Below, piece after piece: positions 36,796 through 46,122 of a DNA stretch of 64,000 nt. A program made the translations under genes and the position numbers. Positions within the stretch are counted from its first letter, which is position 1, and every line of letters starts with the position of its first letter. The stretch covers positions 1 to 64,000 of the forward strand of contig CAJXXR010000002.1 of the NCBI GenBank assembly GCA_913063375.1, in the 5' to 3' direction. A model generated the notes under the pieces. That model searched no databases. It was not told the origin of the DNA and saw only the letters and a list, made by a program, of their open reading frames with translations. Origin of the DNA: an uncultured Flavobacteriales bacterium (GTDB taxonomy: Bacteria > Bacteroidota > Bacteroidia > Flavobacteriales > CAJXXR01).

Positions 36796-36832
36796 AAAAA
36801 AGGTTGCAAACACACGTGTCTACAACCTTTTT
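36796..36832. terminator. Hairpin terminator after the phosphohexomutase
   Basis: A 10-bp stem (AAAAAGGTTG / CAACCTTTTT) with a 17-nt loop lies about 20 bp past the pgm stop on the minus strand. A and T runs on both sides make it potentially bidirectional. Confidence 0.75.
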
Positions 36833-36851
36833 AAAGTATAATTGAAGGATA

Positions 36852-38585
36852 TTATATTCCTAAATCTTTTTTGATCGCGGCTATTTTATCTTTCAATGAA
36901 TCTTTTGTCTGTTGGTAATTTTCCACAGAATCAAGTGCGCTATTTACACTAAAATAGAATTTAATTTTTGGTTCAGTTCCAGAAGGTCTTACTGTAATTT
37001 TTGAACCGTCTTCAGTGTAAAATTGCATAAAGTTTGAACTTGGCAATGCTACGATTGAACTAGAGCCATTGATCATGTTTTTATCCTCTAAAGACTTGTA
37101 GTCAATCATTCTAACTACTTTCGACCCGTTGATTGATTTGGGAGGTTTTGATCTAAATCCCTCAACCATTTGTGCAATTTCTTGAGCTCCATGACGGCCT
37201 TTTTTTGTAACAGAAACAAGGTCTTCCAAATAGAATCCATATTTCATATACATTTCTGCAAGAAGATCCTCTACATGTAGGTCTTTGGACTGAGCCCAAA
37301 CCATCATTTCAGCAATCATACAACAAGCAGATACTCCATCTTTATCCCTTACGAGATCTCCAACAAGGTAACCGTAGCTTTCTTCACCACCTGCTAGGTA
37401 CTTCTCTTTTCCTTCTTTTTCTCTAATTACTGCACCAATATGTTTAAAGCCAGTAAGCGTGTTGTAAACTTTTACACCAAAATCATTGGACATAGCGTCT
37501 ATTAATTCAGTAGTAACAACCGTTTTAGCGATGAATTCATTTCCTTTAAGAAGCTCTAACCTTTGAGATCTTTTTAGGATATAATAGATTAATAATGCGC
37601 CTGTTTGATTTCCGTTTAGCAATTTTAAATTTCCATCCTTGCCTCTAATTGCAATTCCTACACGGTCGGCATCAGGATCTGTTCCCATAACTAGGTCACT
37701 ATTCAATTTATCCGCTAATTCCATTGCCATTTTCAAGGCTGCAGGTTCTTCTGGATTTGGAGAGCTAACAGTGCTGAAATTGCCATCTACTATATCCTGT
37801 TCATGGACCGTGTGAATTTCATTAAAACCAAATTTTTCAAGGGCTTTACGTACCATGATAGCTCCTGTTCCATGAAGGCCAGTATAAACTATACTTAAGT
37901 CTTGTGCAGGAATTATGGTAGGAGATAAGCTCAAAGTTTTAATGGCGTTCAAATAGATGTCATCAGCTTCTTCACCTAAATATTCAACCAAGTCATCATT
38001 TCTTTCAAAATTTATGGCTTCATATTCTGTTTTAAGAACTTGATCTATAAGTTGTTTGTCAAAGGGGGCAACTATTTGACAGCCGTCATCTCCATACACC
38101 TTATAACCATTGTATTCTGGTGGATTGTGTGAGGCCGTAATTACGATTCCTGCTGAGCAACCTAAATGTCTTACGGTAAAGGAAAGTTGAGGTGTTGGCC
38201 TCAATTCGTTAAAGATATATGCTTTGATTCCATTAGCGCTTAAGATATCTGCAACGATATTAGAAAGTTCTAAACTGTTATTTCGGCAATCAAAAGCTAT
38301 GGCTACTGAGCCATTTTCATATTTTTGATTTATAAGGTCAGCGAGTGCCTGAGTTGCTCTACCGAATGTATATTTATTTACCCTATTGGTACCAACCCCC
38401 ATGATTCCTCGCATACCACCAGTTCCAAAAGCAAGGTCTGTGTAAAATGATTCAATCAATTCTTCAGAATTGGCAGTTATCATTTCTTGGACTTCTTTTT
38501 GTGTGACACTATCGAATGGTGCTTGAACCCATTTGTTAGCATTAGAATGAACGGTTGCAGTTAACTCAGTTTGGCTGTCCTTCAT
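36852..38585 (-). CDS. Phosphoglucomutase/phosphomannomutase family protein
   Basis: 577 residues of the alpha-D-phosphohexomutase family. The catalytic phosphoserine loop VITASHNPPEYNG is at about 144-156. The metal-binding loop GTDPDADRVG is at about 300, the sugar-specificity loop GGEESYGY at about 393-400, and the phosphate-binding loop RPSGTEPKIKFY is near the C-terminus. The length and loop types match PgcA-like phosphoglucomutases that interconvert glucose 1- and 6-phosphate for glycan synthesis; mannose or glucosamine substrates are possible. The early GTGGMRGIMGVG is typical. It is monocistronic. Confidence 0.93.
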   Translation of the reverse strand: MKDSQTELTATVHSNANKWVQAPFDSVTQKEVQEMITANSEELIESFYTDLAFGTGGMRGIMGVGTNRVNKYTFGRATQALADLINQKYENGSVAIAFDCRNNSLELSNIVADILSANGIKAYIFNELRPTPQLSFTVRHLGCSAGIVITASHNPPEYNGYKVYGDDGCQIVAPFDKQLIDQVLKTEYEAINFERNDDLVEYLGEEADDIYLNAIKTLSLSPTIIPAQDLSIVYTGLHGTGAIMVRKALEKFGFNEIHTVHEQDIVDGNFSTVSSPNPEEPAALKMAMELADKLNSDLVMGTDPDADRVGIAIRGKDGNLKLLNGNQTGALLIYYILKRSQRLELLKGNEFIAKTVVTTELIDAMSNDFGVKVYNTLTGFKHIGAVIREKEGKEKYLAGGEESYGYLVGDLVRDKDGVSACCMIAEMMVWAQSKDLHVEDLLAEMYMKYGFYLEDLVSVTKKGRHGAQEIAQMVEGFRSKPPKSINGSKVVRMIDYKSLEDKNMINGSSSIVALPSSNFMQFYTEDGSKITVRPSGTEPKIKFYFSVNSALDSVENYQQTKDSLKDKIAAIKKDLGI

Positions 38586-39055
38586 ACGGATATTTTTAAG
38601 GGTATTGATCTTGTTGTTTTTGTAATGCTCAATTTAATAAAATTGGAGTACCCACCTAGGCTATATTGTAGAATTTAATTCAATAAATGCTACAGCTATT
38701 TGGAGAGTTATTTTATAAATAGGCAAAGGCAAAGATGCAAAATCTATCTCAAATCATATATATTTCATTACCTTTATTCTATTATTTTATTGATTATAAT
38801 TATTTTATTAGTTGAAGTCCAGCCTAAACTTTTTTAGGCTTATTTAAAGATCTTGATATTCCGATTGATAACAGCAAGCGGTTGAATTATTCATTGCTGC
38901 GCTTATTATTTAATATCCCAAACTAACCTGTTGTGGTCTTGTGGTTGAATACTGTCATTCCCCAGTTCTATAGCTTGAAAATTTAAATAATTGGTTGCTC
39001 AGGATAATCAAGGATTAATGGACTATTTGTCCCAAAGAATTATTGTATTAAAATT
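38586..39055. other. 470-bp divergent intergenic region
   Basis: It lies between the phosphohexomutase (-) and the giant surface protein (+). It is AT-rich and no ORF with coding character is seen. One perfect 8-bp hairpin, AGCCTAAA / TTTAGGCT, is at 38821-38840 without a T-tract. No full TAnnTTTG box was found at a useful distance on either side, so the promoters are not assigned. Confidence 0.6.
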
Positions 39056-42000
39056 ATGGTATTTAGACAATTACTAATTACGGTTATTGTGTTATTGAGT
39101 CTACAATTACAGGCTCAAGACAAGTATGGTCGTTTGCCTTCTGATGATGAGTTAGCTACTTATCCATATTGGATAGAAATGATGCAAGATCCACATGCAA
39201 ATTTTTTCGATACCCAGTATGCATTTGAAGTTTATTGGAAGGATAGAAAAGCTAGAAAGGGAGCAGGTTGGAAGCCTTTTAAAAGGTGGGAGAATTTTAT
39301 GTCTACCCGTGTTTCAGAAATAGGTGTGAAACCTGCCGCTCAGGATATATGGAATGCTATTCAATATGATATGGCCATGCAATCTAGTGCTAGTTCTTCG
39401 GGAGATTGGACTGAACTAGGACCAATTTCCTTACCTGCAAATGGAACAGGACAACCAAATGGTCTTGGACGTGTAAATTGTATAGCCTTTCATCCAACTA
39501 ATGCAGATACAATTTTTATTGGAGCTCCAGCTGGTGGTATTTGGAAAACCTATGATGGAGGAACAACATGGTCTTCCAATTCTGATAATTTGTCCACTTT
39601 AGGGATTTCCTCCATTTTGGTACACCCAAACTCTACTGATACAATGTATGTTGGGACGGGTGATAGAGATGGTGGTGATGCTATTGGATTAGGGGTATTA
39701 CTAAGTGTCGATGGAGGGAATTCATGGGTTAGTTCAAATACTGGTATGGGGAATGCAACGGTAGGGGCTATGCTTATCGATCCTGCTGACAATTCTATTT
39801 TATTAGCTGCAACGAACCTTGGTATTTTTAGAAGTACAAATGGAGGCGCCTCATGGAGTTCTGTTGCTTCTGGAAATTATAAGGATATACGATTTATGCC
39901 CGGAAATTCGGCAGTAGTATATGCTACTAAAAGTGGAGACTTTTATCGGTCTTCAAATAATGGTTTAACGTGGTCTGTAATTGGAAGTGGAGCTGGTCTT
40001 CCTTCTAGTAATCGATTGGTGATTGGCGTTACACCTGCGGATTCTAGTTATGTATACGCTGTATTGACTGCTGGAGATAATACCTTCCAAGGGATGTATC
40101 TTTCAGTAGATTCTGGATTGACATTCACTGAGAAGTCCACGACTCCAAATATTATGGACTATTCAAGTGATGGAAGTGGAACAAGCGGTCAAGCCTGGTA
40201 TGACTTATGTGTAGCGGTATCACCTACAAATGAAAATGAGGTATATGTAGGTGGTGTGAATGTTTTTAAATCAACAGATTCCGGAGCTAGTTGGACAATA
40301 AATGCACATTGGGTGGGTACAGGAGCTCCAGCAGTGCATGCGGATCACCACACCTTAGAATACTCACCAGTAGATGGAACATTGTATAGTGGTAATGACG
40401 GCGGTCTGTATTATCAGGCAGCCAGTACTAGTACATGGACAGATATTTCTAGTGGATTGGCTATTGCTCAATGTTATAAGTTGGGGCAGAGTGCGACCTC
40501 TTTGAATCATGTAATAGTAGGTTATCAAGATAACGGTACTGCTGTATATTCCAATGGCTCATGGTCCACTGAAATAGGCGGTGATGGTATGGAATGTATT
40601 ATAGATTATACCACCACAAACTATATGTATGGTGCATTGTATTATGGTGCGATAAGAAGGTCTTCCAATGGTGGAATTAATTTCAGTTCCATTGCAGGTA
40701 ATGGTGTAAATGGAATCACTGAGTCTGGAGGATGGGTAACACCTTATACTTTACATACAACCAATCCGAATACGATGTTTATTGGTTATAAGGATATCTG
40801 GAGAAGCACAAACGTTAAGGCTAGTTCTTCCTCTTCAGTTAGTTGGACTGAAATTTCGACTAGTTTAGGAGGTACGGGAAATTTCAATGTGGTTGAACAC
40901 AGTGCTCTTGATACCAATGTTTTCTACGCCTCAAAGGGCGCAAGTATTTTCCGATCGGATGATGTAAATGCCGGCACGGTAACATGGCAAACTTTGACTG
41001 CTCCTGGTGGGAGTACTATTAAGGATATCCTCTGTCACCCTACTGATACAAATACGGTTTATATTGCTCAAGGAACTAAGATTTATGAATCAATCGATAA
41101 AGGGGTTACTTGGATAGATATTACAGGGAATATTAATAATTCAACCATTAAAAATTGTTTAGTGTATTCTCCTGTTTCAGGATCTGAAGGATTGTATGTA
41201 GGTTCTGATTATGGTGTGTATTTTAAACCAAATAATTCTTCCAATTGGAATAGCTATTCAAATGGACTACCTGTCTATCCAAAAGTGACAGAGCTGGAAT
41301 TATTTATCAACGACTTAAGTCCAGCACAAAATTCCTTACGTGCAAGTTCTTACGGTAGAGGTCTATGGACTACCAGTATTTATGTTGATCCAAATACTCC
41401 AATTGTTGCTGATTTTTATAGCAGTGATTCTATCTCTTGTTTGGGAACGGTGGTTAACTTAATTGACGGGACTTCAGGGGTGCCTACTAGTTGGAGTTGG
41501 ACGATAACTCCCTCAACCTTCAGTTATGTTGGTGGAACAGATTCTACTTCACAGTTTCCAGAGGTGAATTTCTCATCAGTTGGGAGTTATTCCGTTAGTT
41601 TAATTGTTTCCAATTCCACCTTATCTGATACGGTTACAAAACCTAACTATATTGAAATTACTGGTGGAGAGCAACTGTTTTTGGAATTGCTTACTGATAA
41701 TTTTGCCTCTGAAACTTCTTGGATTTTATCAGATACTAACGGTACCGAAGTTCTGTCAGGAAGTGGATATGAAAACAATAGTTTGAATCTTGTAACTATG
41801 GATTGTCTTGTAGATTCTTGTTACACATTCACTATTTATGATAGTTATGGTGATGGGATTTGTTGCTCCTGGGGCTCTGGAAATTATATAATTACCAATT
41901 CAGCAGGAGATACCATGGCTTCTGGTGGTGTTTTTACGAACTCTCAAGTAAGTTCTATTTGTTTTACTCCTGTTGTCCCAAGTTTAGATTGTGATGCGGC

Positions 42001-45000
42001 TATTGATTTAACATGTGGAGAGATCTATGCTGGAACTACGCTTTTAGCAGATACTTCAATTTCCAATTATTCCTGTTCTTCTGAAGATGAAAGTGGTCCC
42101 GAGGTACTTCATAGGTTTGTACTTACAGATTCAGCTGATATAGAAATAGAATTGAATACGCTTTTAGACTTAAATATATATCTACTTGATAGTTGTCATC
42201 AGGAATCATGTATAGCCTTTGGGGATAGCACGATAAGTTTTGATGATGCCGCACCAGGAGAATATTTTATAGTTGTTGACGGTACAACTGGGGCAGCTGG
42301 GGCATATACCTTACACTATTACCAAGATGTAAACGCTACTATTTCAGTATCGAATAGTCAAATATGTGTAGGTGACTCCGTGCAGCTGAATGCCAGTGGA
42401 GCTAATGATTTTGCTTGGTCACCAGCTATTGGATTGAGTGACACCATAGGGAATGCCGTATATGCATTTCCAACTGTGACAACCACCTATTATTTGACTG
42501 GGAGTTCAAATGGATGTAGTTCAACCGATACTATTACCATTATAATTGAGAACCTTCCTGACTTAACAATATCTACAGACGTGGATAGTCTTTGTCAAGG
42601 AGATACTACACAAATTGATCTAGATGGTGCATTGGTGTATAGTTGGTTTCCTAGTGCTGGCTTAAGTTCGGATACAGGAGCTACGGTTTTGGCTTCTCCA
42701 TCAATTACAACTACTTATTATATTACCGCTACTAGTGGAGTTTGTAGTGTATCTGATAGTATAACCATCTTCGTGAAGAACATTCCAATAGTTGAAATTT
42801 CGAGTACAGATACAATACTCTGTTCAGGTGAAAGTGTTCTTTTGTTGGTCGAAGGTGCTATTGACTATTTATGGAGTCCATCAGTTGGTTTGAATACGAC
42901 AACTGGAGACTCTATATTAGCATCACCCACTTCCACAACCTTGTATACCGTAATAGGAAGCTCCAATGGTTGTTATGATACGGATTCAATTTTGGTAATC
43001 GTTAATACTATCCCGGATATTATTGTGGAAACAAATATGGATAGTCTTTGTACTGGGGATGTGGCTTTACTTACAAGTACTGGAGCAACTACTTATAGTT
43101 GGAGTCCTTCTAATGGATTAAATGCTACTAGCGGTGATTCTGTGCAAGCAAACCCAATCATTACTACCACTTATATAGTTACTGGAGAAATAGATGGCTG
43201 TAGCTCATCGGACAGTGTAACGATTGTTGTAAATGAATTTCCTTCCATCTCCATTTCAACCACCGATAGTGTGGTATGTTTGGGAGATAGCACGACAATT
43301 AGTGCCCTTGGAGCAGATAATTACAATTGGTCCCCATCGGCAGGATTGAACATGGTAAATGGTGCTACTATTGTGGCAAGCCCAATTGTAACCACCACCT
43401 ATTTATTAACCGCCGAAAGCAATGGCTGTATAGGTTATGATTCCATCACGGTAATAGTGAATACCATTCCAGATATTCTTGTTTTAGCAGATACTACAGA
43501 TTTATGTGAAGGTGATTTCACAGCATTGACAGCACTAGGTGCAGATAGCTACTTTTGGAGCCCATCAACTGGATTGAATTTAGTTACTGGAGATTCTGTT
43601 ATTGCCAGTCCTTTGGTCACTACGACATATGTTGTCACAGGTCTTTCAAATGGTTGCGTAGCAATGGATAGTATTACTTTGGTGGTACATCCTGTGCCAT
43701 TAATGGCGATTGAAACAGAGGATACTATTATTTGTCAAGGAGATTCTGTGGAGCTTTCGGTGATTGGAGCAAATAGTTATACCTGGTCGCCCTCAGTTGG
43801 TTTAAATCAAATTACAGGTTCTACAATTATAGCAAATCCCGCTGTAACTACTACCTACATAGTAGAGGGTATAACAAATGGTTGCGTTGTGATAGATTCC
43901 GTTGTTATATCTGTAGTAACAGATCCTTTATTGGTAATGTCTACAGATACAGCTTTTATATGTTTAGGAGACACGGCATTTTTAAGTGCCTCAGGAGCTA
44001 ATGCATTTAACTGGAGCCCATCTACTGGTTTGAATACTTCAAGTGGTGCCGTAGTAATGGCTTCCCCTTCTACATCAATGATGTATAGTGTAGAAGGAGT
44101 GGTTAATAATTGTATTTCATTTGATTCTATTTTTGTAATGGTTAAGACTCCGCCAACAGTTACGGCGAATCTCTTTTCTGATACTATTTGTGTAGGCGAT
44201 GCTATTTCAATAGTTGTTTCAGGTGCTGATAATTATACTTGGACCCCATCAGTTGGGTTAAATGTGGACACAGGAGCAGTTGTAATCGCTAGTCCATCGG
44301 TATCTACCAATTATGTCGTTACAGGATACCTGAACGGTTGCTTTAGCTCTGATACAGTCTTTATTGAAATGATTCAACCACCTGTTTTATCCTTTTCATT
44401 TTCAGATAGTCTTATATGCTATGGTGATTCAGTTTTACTCTCTGCAAGTGGTGCGGATACCTATATTTGGAATCCATCAAGTAGTCTTAACCAAAGTGTT
44501 GGTTCATCGGTAATGGCAATTCCTACTGTATCTACGACTTATTATGTTGAAGGAATTCAAAATGGTTGTTCTGTATTTGATTCGGTGGTAATAGGTGTTG
44601 TTCCGGAGATCGTGGTTGCCATTTCTTTAGATTCGGCATTTAACTGTGCGGGGGATTCTATTTTACTTTCAGTCACAGGTGCGGACAGTTATCATTGGAT
44701 ACCAAATACTGGTTTGAATATTGACACTGGATCTGTGGTATATGCTAGTCCACAGGTGAGCACTAATTATATTGTTGAAGGTCTTGTAAATGGGTGTATA
44801 AGTTATGATACGGTATTCGTTGAAGTGATACTATTAGATAGCCTCTCATTTTTAGTTGATAATTCAATACTTTGTCCTGGAGATAGCACTTCTATTACTG
44901 TGTATGGTGCTGATTCATACCAATGGGAGCCTGCAATTGGTTTGAGTGTGGATCAAGGGGCGATTGTTCAAGCAAGTCCAAATAATTCTACTACTTATTA

Positions 45001-46036
45001 TGTCACTGGTGAAGTGAATGGATGTCAAGTATTGGACAGTATTAGCATCTTAGTAAATCCTGTATCAAATCTTATTTTGGATCAGAGTGATAGTATAATT
45101 TGTTCAGGAGATTCTGTTTCCTTGTATGCTCAAGGAGCAGATAATATCACTTGGTATTTTGAGAGTGACACTTTATATGGCGATACCGTATATGTGGCAC
45201 CGGAAATCACTACAGAATTTCAAGTGCATGGTTATTTGGATGGCTGTAGAATTGTAGATAGTTTATTGGTTTCTGTTGAGGTGATGCCTACGCTTTCCGT
45301 AGGGTTAAATAATACTAGTATTTGTCTTGGGGATACGGGCTTAATTACTGTTTCGGGAGCTAATGGCTATAGCTGGACTTTATTGGATGGAACAAATGTG
45401 GGAACAGGAGACAGTATATATTTGTCACCTGCTATCTCAACGGAATATATTGTGATTGGAACTTCAGAGTATTGTCAGGTAGCTGATACGGTACTTTTGG
45501 AGGTAATTCCCCTTCCTGAGTTTGAAATTCTCACGGATGTGAATGTAATTTACCTTTTAGGTGATAACAATACAGTAGAATTTGAATCTACAGGAGACGG
45601 TAGTCTTTTCAATTCATGGTTTTTTGGAGATGGTGACAGTAGTGATGTAATGAATCCAAGCCATGCTTATTATATAGAAGGTCTTTATACGGTAGTTTTA
45701 GAGGCAATGGACTCCAATAACTGTAGTAGTATGGATAGCGTGCTTATAGAGGTTTTAAATAATATTTCAGTCGAAGAAATAGAAGGTCTGGACTGGTTGG
45801 ATATCTTTCCAAACCCTACAGAAGGAATTATTCATATTATGCTTGATGAAAGCCCGTTGGTAATTGATGAAATTCGAATTTTTGATGCGAGTGGTAGACA
45901 AGTGTTGGTTGAAAAACATTCCATATCAGCGTCTATAGATTTGGATATATCGAACCAACAGGATGGACATTATATCATAGCTTTAAAGGTAGGAGAGTCG
46001 GTATATACTAAGATCATCCAGAAACAAACAAAATAG
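39056..46036 (+). CDS. Giant T9SS-secreted surface protein: Vps10/BNR propeller, PKD and 14 Ig-like repeats
   Basis: 2,326 residues. A signal peptide (about 1-21, ending LQLQAQ) is followed by BNR/Vps10-type propeller repeats (about 130-760) with motifs such as GIWKTYDGGTTW and STNGGASWSS. Next come a PKD domain (about 782-870), a YDSYGDGICCSW domain (about 870-970) and a PPC-like domain (about 975-1090). Fourteen tandem Ig-like units of about 76 residues span about 1096-2156; each has a conserved Cys in CxGD, WSPSxGLN, TTTY and a second Cys in NGC. A second PKD domain (about 2157-2235) and a type A T9SS sorting domain (about 2237-2326; IFPNPTEG, closing with the KIIQ motif) follow. It is probably displayed on the cell surface as an adhesin or glycan-binding protein (inference). 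Confidence 0.9.
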   Translation: MVFRQLLITVIVLLSLQLQAQDKYGRLPSDDELATYPYWIEMMQDPHANFFDTQYAFEVYWKDRKARKGAGWKPFKRWENFMSTRVSEIGVKPAAQDIWNAIQYDMAMQSSASSSGDWTELGPISLPANGTGQPNGLGRVNCIAFHPTNADTIFIGAPAGGIWKTYDGGTTWSSNSDNLSTLGISSILVHPNSTDTMYVGTGDRDGGDAIGLGVLLSVDGGNSWVSSNTGMGNATVGAMLIDPADNSILLAATNLGIFRSTNGGASWSSVASGNYKDIRFMPGNSAVVYATKSGDFYRSSNNGLTWSVIGSGAGLPSSNRLVIGVTPADSSYVYAVLTAGDNTFQGMYLSVDSGLTFTEKSTTPNIMDYSSDGSGTSGQAWYDLCVAVSPTNENEVYVGGVNVFKSTDSGASWTINAHWVGTGAPAVHADHHTLEYSPVDGTLYSGNDGGLYYQAASTSTWTDISSGLAIAQCYKLGQSATSLNHVIVGYQDNGTAVYSNGSWSTEIGGDGMECIIDYTTTNYMYGALYYGAIRRSSNGGINFSSIAGNGVNGITESGGWVTPYTLHTTNPNTMFIGYKDIWRSTNVKASSSSSVSWTEISTSLGGTGNFNVVEHSALDTNVFYASKGASIFRSDDVNAGTVTWQTLTAPGGSTIKDILCHPTDTNTVYIAQGTKIYESIDKGVTWIDITGNINNSTIKNCLVYSPVSGSEGLYVGSDYGVYFKPNNSSNWNSYSNGLPVYPKVTELELFINDLSPAQNSLRASSYGRGLWTTSIYVDPNTPIVADFYSSDSISCLGTVVNLIDGTSGVPTSWSWTITPSTFSYVGGTDSTSQFPEVNFSSVGSYSVSLIVSNSTLSDTVTKPNYIEITGGEQLFLELLTDNFASETSWILSDTNGTEVLSGSGYENNSLNLVTMDCLVDSCYTFTIYDSYGDGICCSWGSGNYIITNSAGDTMASGGVFTNSQVSSICFTPVVPSLDCDAAIDLTCGEIYAGTTLLADTSISNYSCSSEDESGPEVLHRFVLTDSADIEIELNTLLDLNIYLLDSCHQESCIAFGDSTISFDDAAPGEYFIVVDGTTGAAGAYTLHYYQDVNATISVSNSQICVGDSVQLNASGANDFAWSPAIGLSDTIGNAVYAFPTVTTTYYLTGSSNGCSSTDTITIIIENLPDLTISTDVDSLCQGDTTQIDLDGALVYSWFPSAGLSSDTGATVLASPSITTTYYITATSGVCSVSDSITIFVKNIPIVEISSTDTILCSGESVLLLVEGAIDYLWSPSVGLNTTTGDSILASPTSTTLYTVIGSSNGCYDTDSILVIVNTIPDIIVETNMDSLCTGDVALLTSTGATTYSWSPSNGLNATSGDSVQANPIITTTYIVTGEIDGCSSSDSVTIVVNEFPSISISTTDSVVCLGDSTTISALGADNYNWSPSAGLNMVNGATIVASPIVTTTYLLTAESNGCIGYDSITVIVNTIPDILVLADTTDLCEGDFTALTALGADSYFWSPSTGLNLVTGDSVIASPLVTTTYVVTGLSNGCVAMDSITLVVHPVPLMAIETEDTIICQGDSVELSVIGANSYTWSPSVGLNQITGSTIIANPAVTTTYIVEGITNGCVVIDSVVISVVTDPLLVMSTDTAFICLGDTAFLSASGANAFNWSPSTGLNTSSGAVVMASPSTSMMYSVEGVVNNCISFDSIFVMVKTPPTVTANLFSDTICVGDAISIVVSGADNYTWTPSVGLNVDTGAVVIASPSVSTNYVVTGYLNGCFSSDTVFIEMIQPPVLSFSFSDSLICYGDSVLLSASGADTYIWNPSSSLNQSVGSSVMAIPTVSTTYYVEGIQNGCSVFDSVVIGVVPEIVVAISLDSAFNCAGDSILLSVTGADSYHWIPNTGLNIDTGSVVYASPQVSTNYIVEGLVNGCISYDTVFVEVILLDSLSFLVDNSILCPGDSTSITVYGADSYQWEPAIGLSVDQGAIVQASPNNSTTYYVTGEVNGCQVLDSISILVNPVSNLILDQSDSIICSGDSVSLYAQGADNITWYFESDTLYGDTVYVAPEITTEFQVHGYLDGCRIVDSLLVSVEVMPTLSVGLNNTSICLGDTGLITVSGANGYSWTLLDGTNVGTGDSIYLSPAISTEYIVIGTSEYCQVADTVLLEVIPLPEFEILTDVNVIYLLGDNNTVEFESTGDGSLFNSWFFGDGDSSDVMNPSHAYYIEGLYTVVLEAMDSNNCSSMDSVLIEVLNNISVEEIEGLDWLDIFPNPTEGIIHIMLDESPLVIDEIRIFDASGRQVLVEKHSISASIDLDISNQQDGHYIIALKVGESVYTKIIQKQTK
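42341..45523 (+). repeat. Fourteen tandem Ig-like coding repeats (about 228 bp each)
   Basis: The units are diverged at DNA level but aligned in protein: CxGD, then SGA or GAD, W(S/T)PSxGLN, ASPxxTTTY, NGC and DS(I/V). Units 1-12 keep all marks. Units 13 and 14 lose the SPSxGLN segment. Each unit holds a Cys pair likely to form a disulfide. Confidence 0.85.
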
Positions 46037-46063
46037 GCTAGGCTTCCCCCAAATTTATGGCAT

Positions 46064-46103
46064 AAAAAAAGGCTGTTGTGAATGAATCACAACAGCCTTT
46101 TTT
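46064..46103. terminator. Bidirectional terminator between the giant protein and infB
   Basis: An 11-bp stem (GGCTGTTGTGA / TCACAACAGCC) with a 5-nt loop is flanked by A7 and T6. It serves the convergent gene ends of both neighbours. Confidence 0.92.
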
Positions 46104-46122
46104 ATTTTATATGGTTGATAAC

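Noticed and set aside
38821-38840. Hairpin AGCCTAAA/TTTAGGCT as a terminator
   Set aside because: There is no T-tract on either side and no gene ends near it; it is listed only as a feature of the intergenic region.
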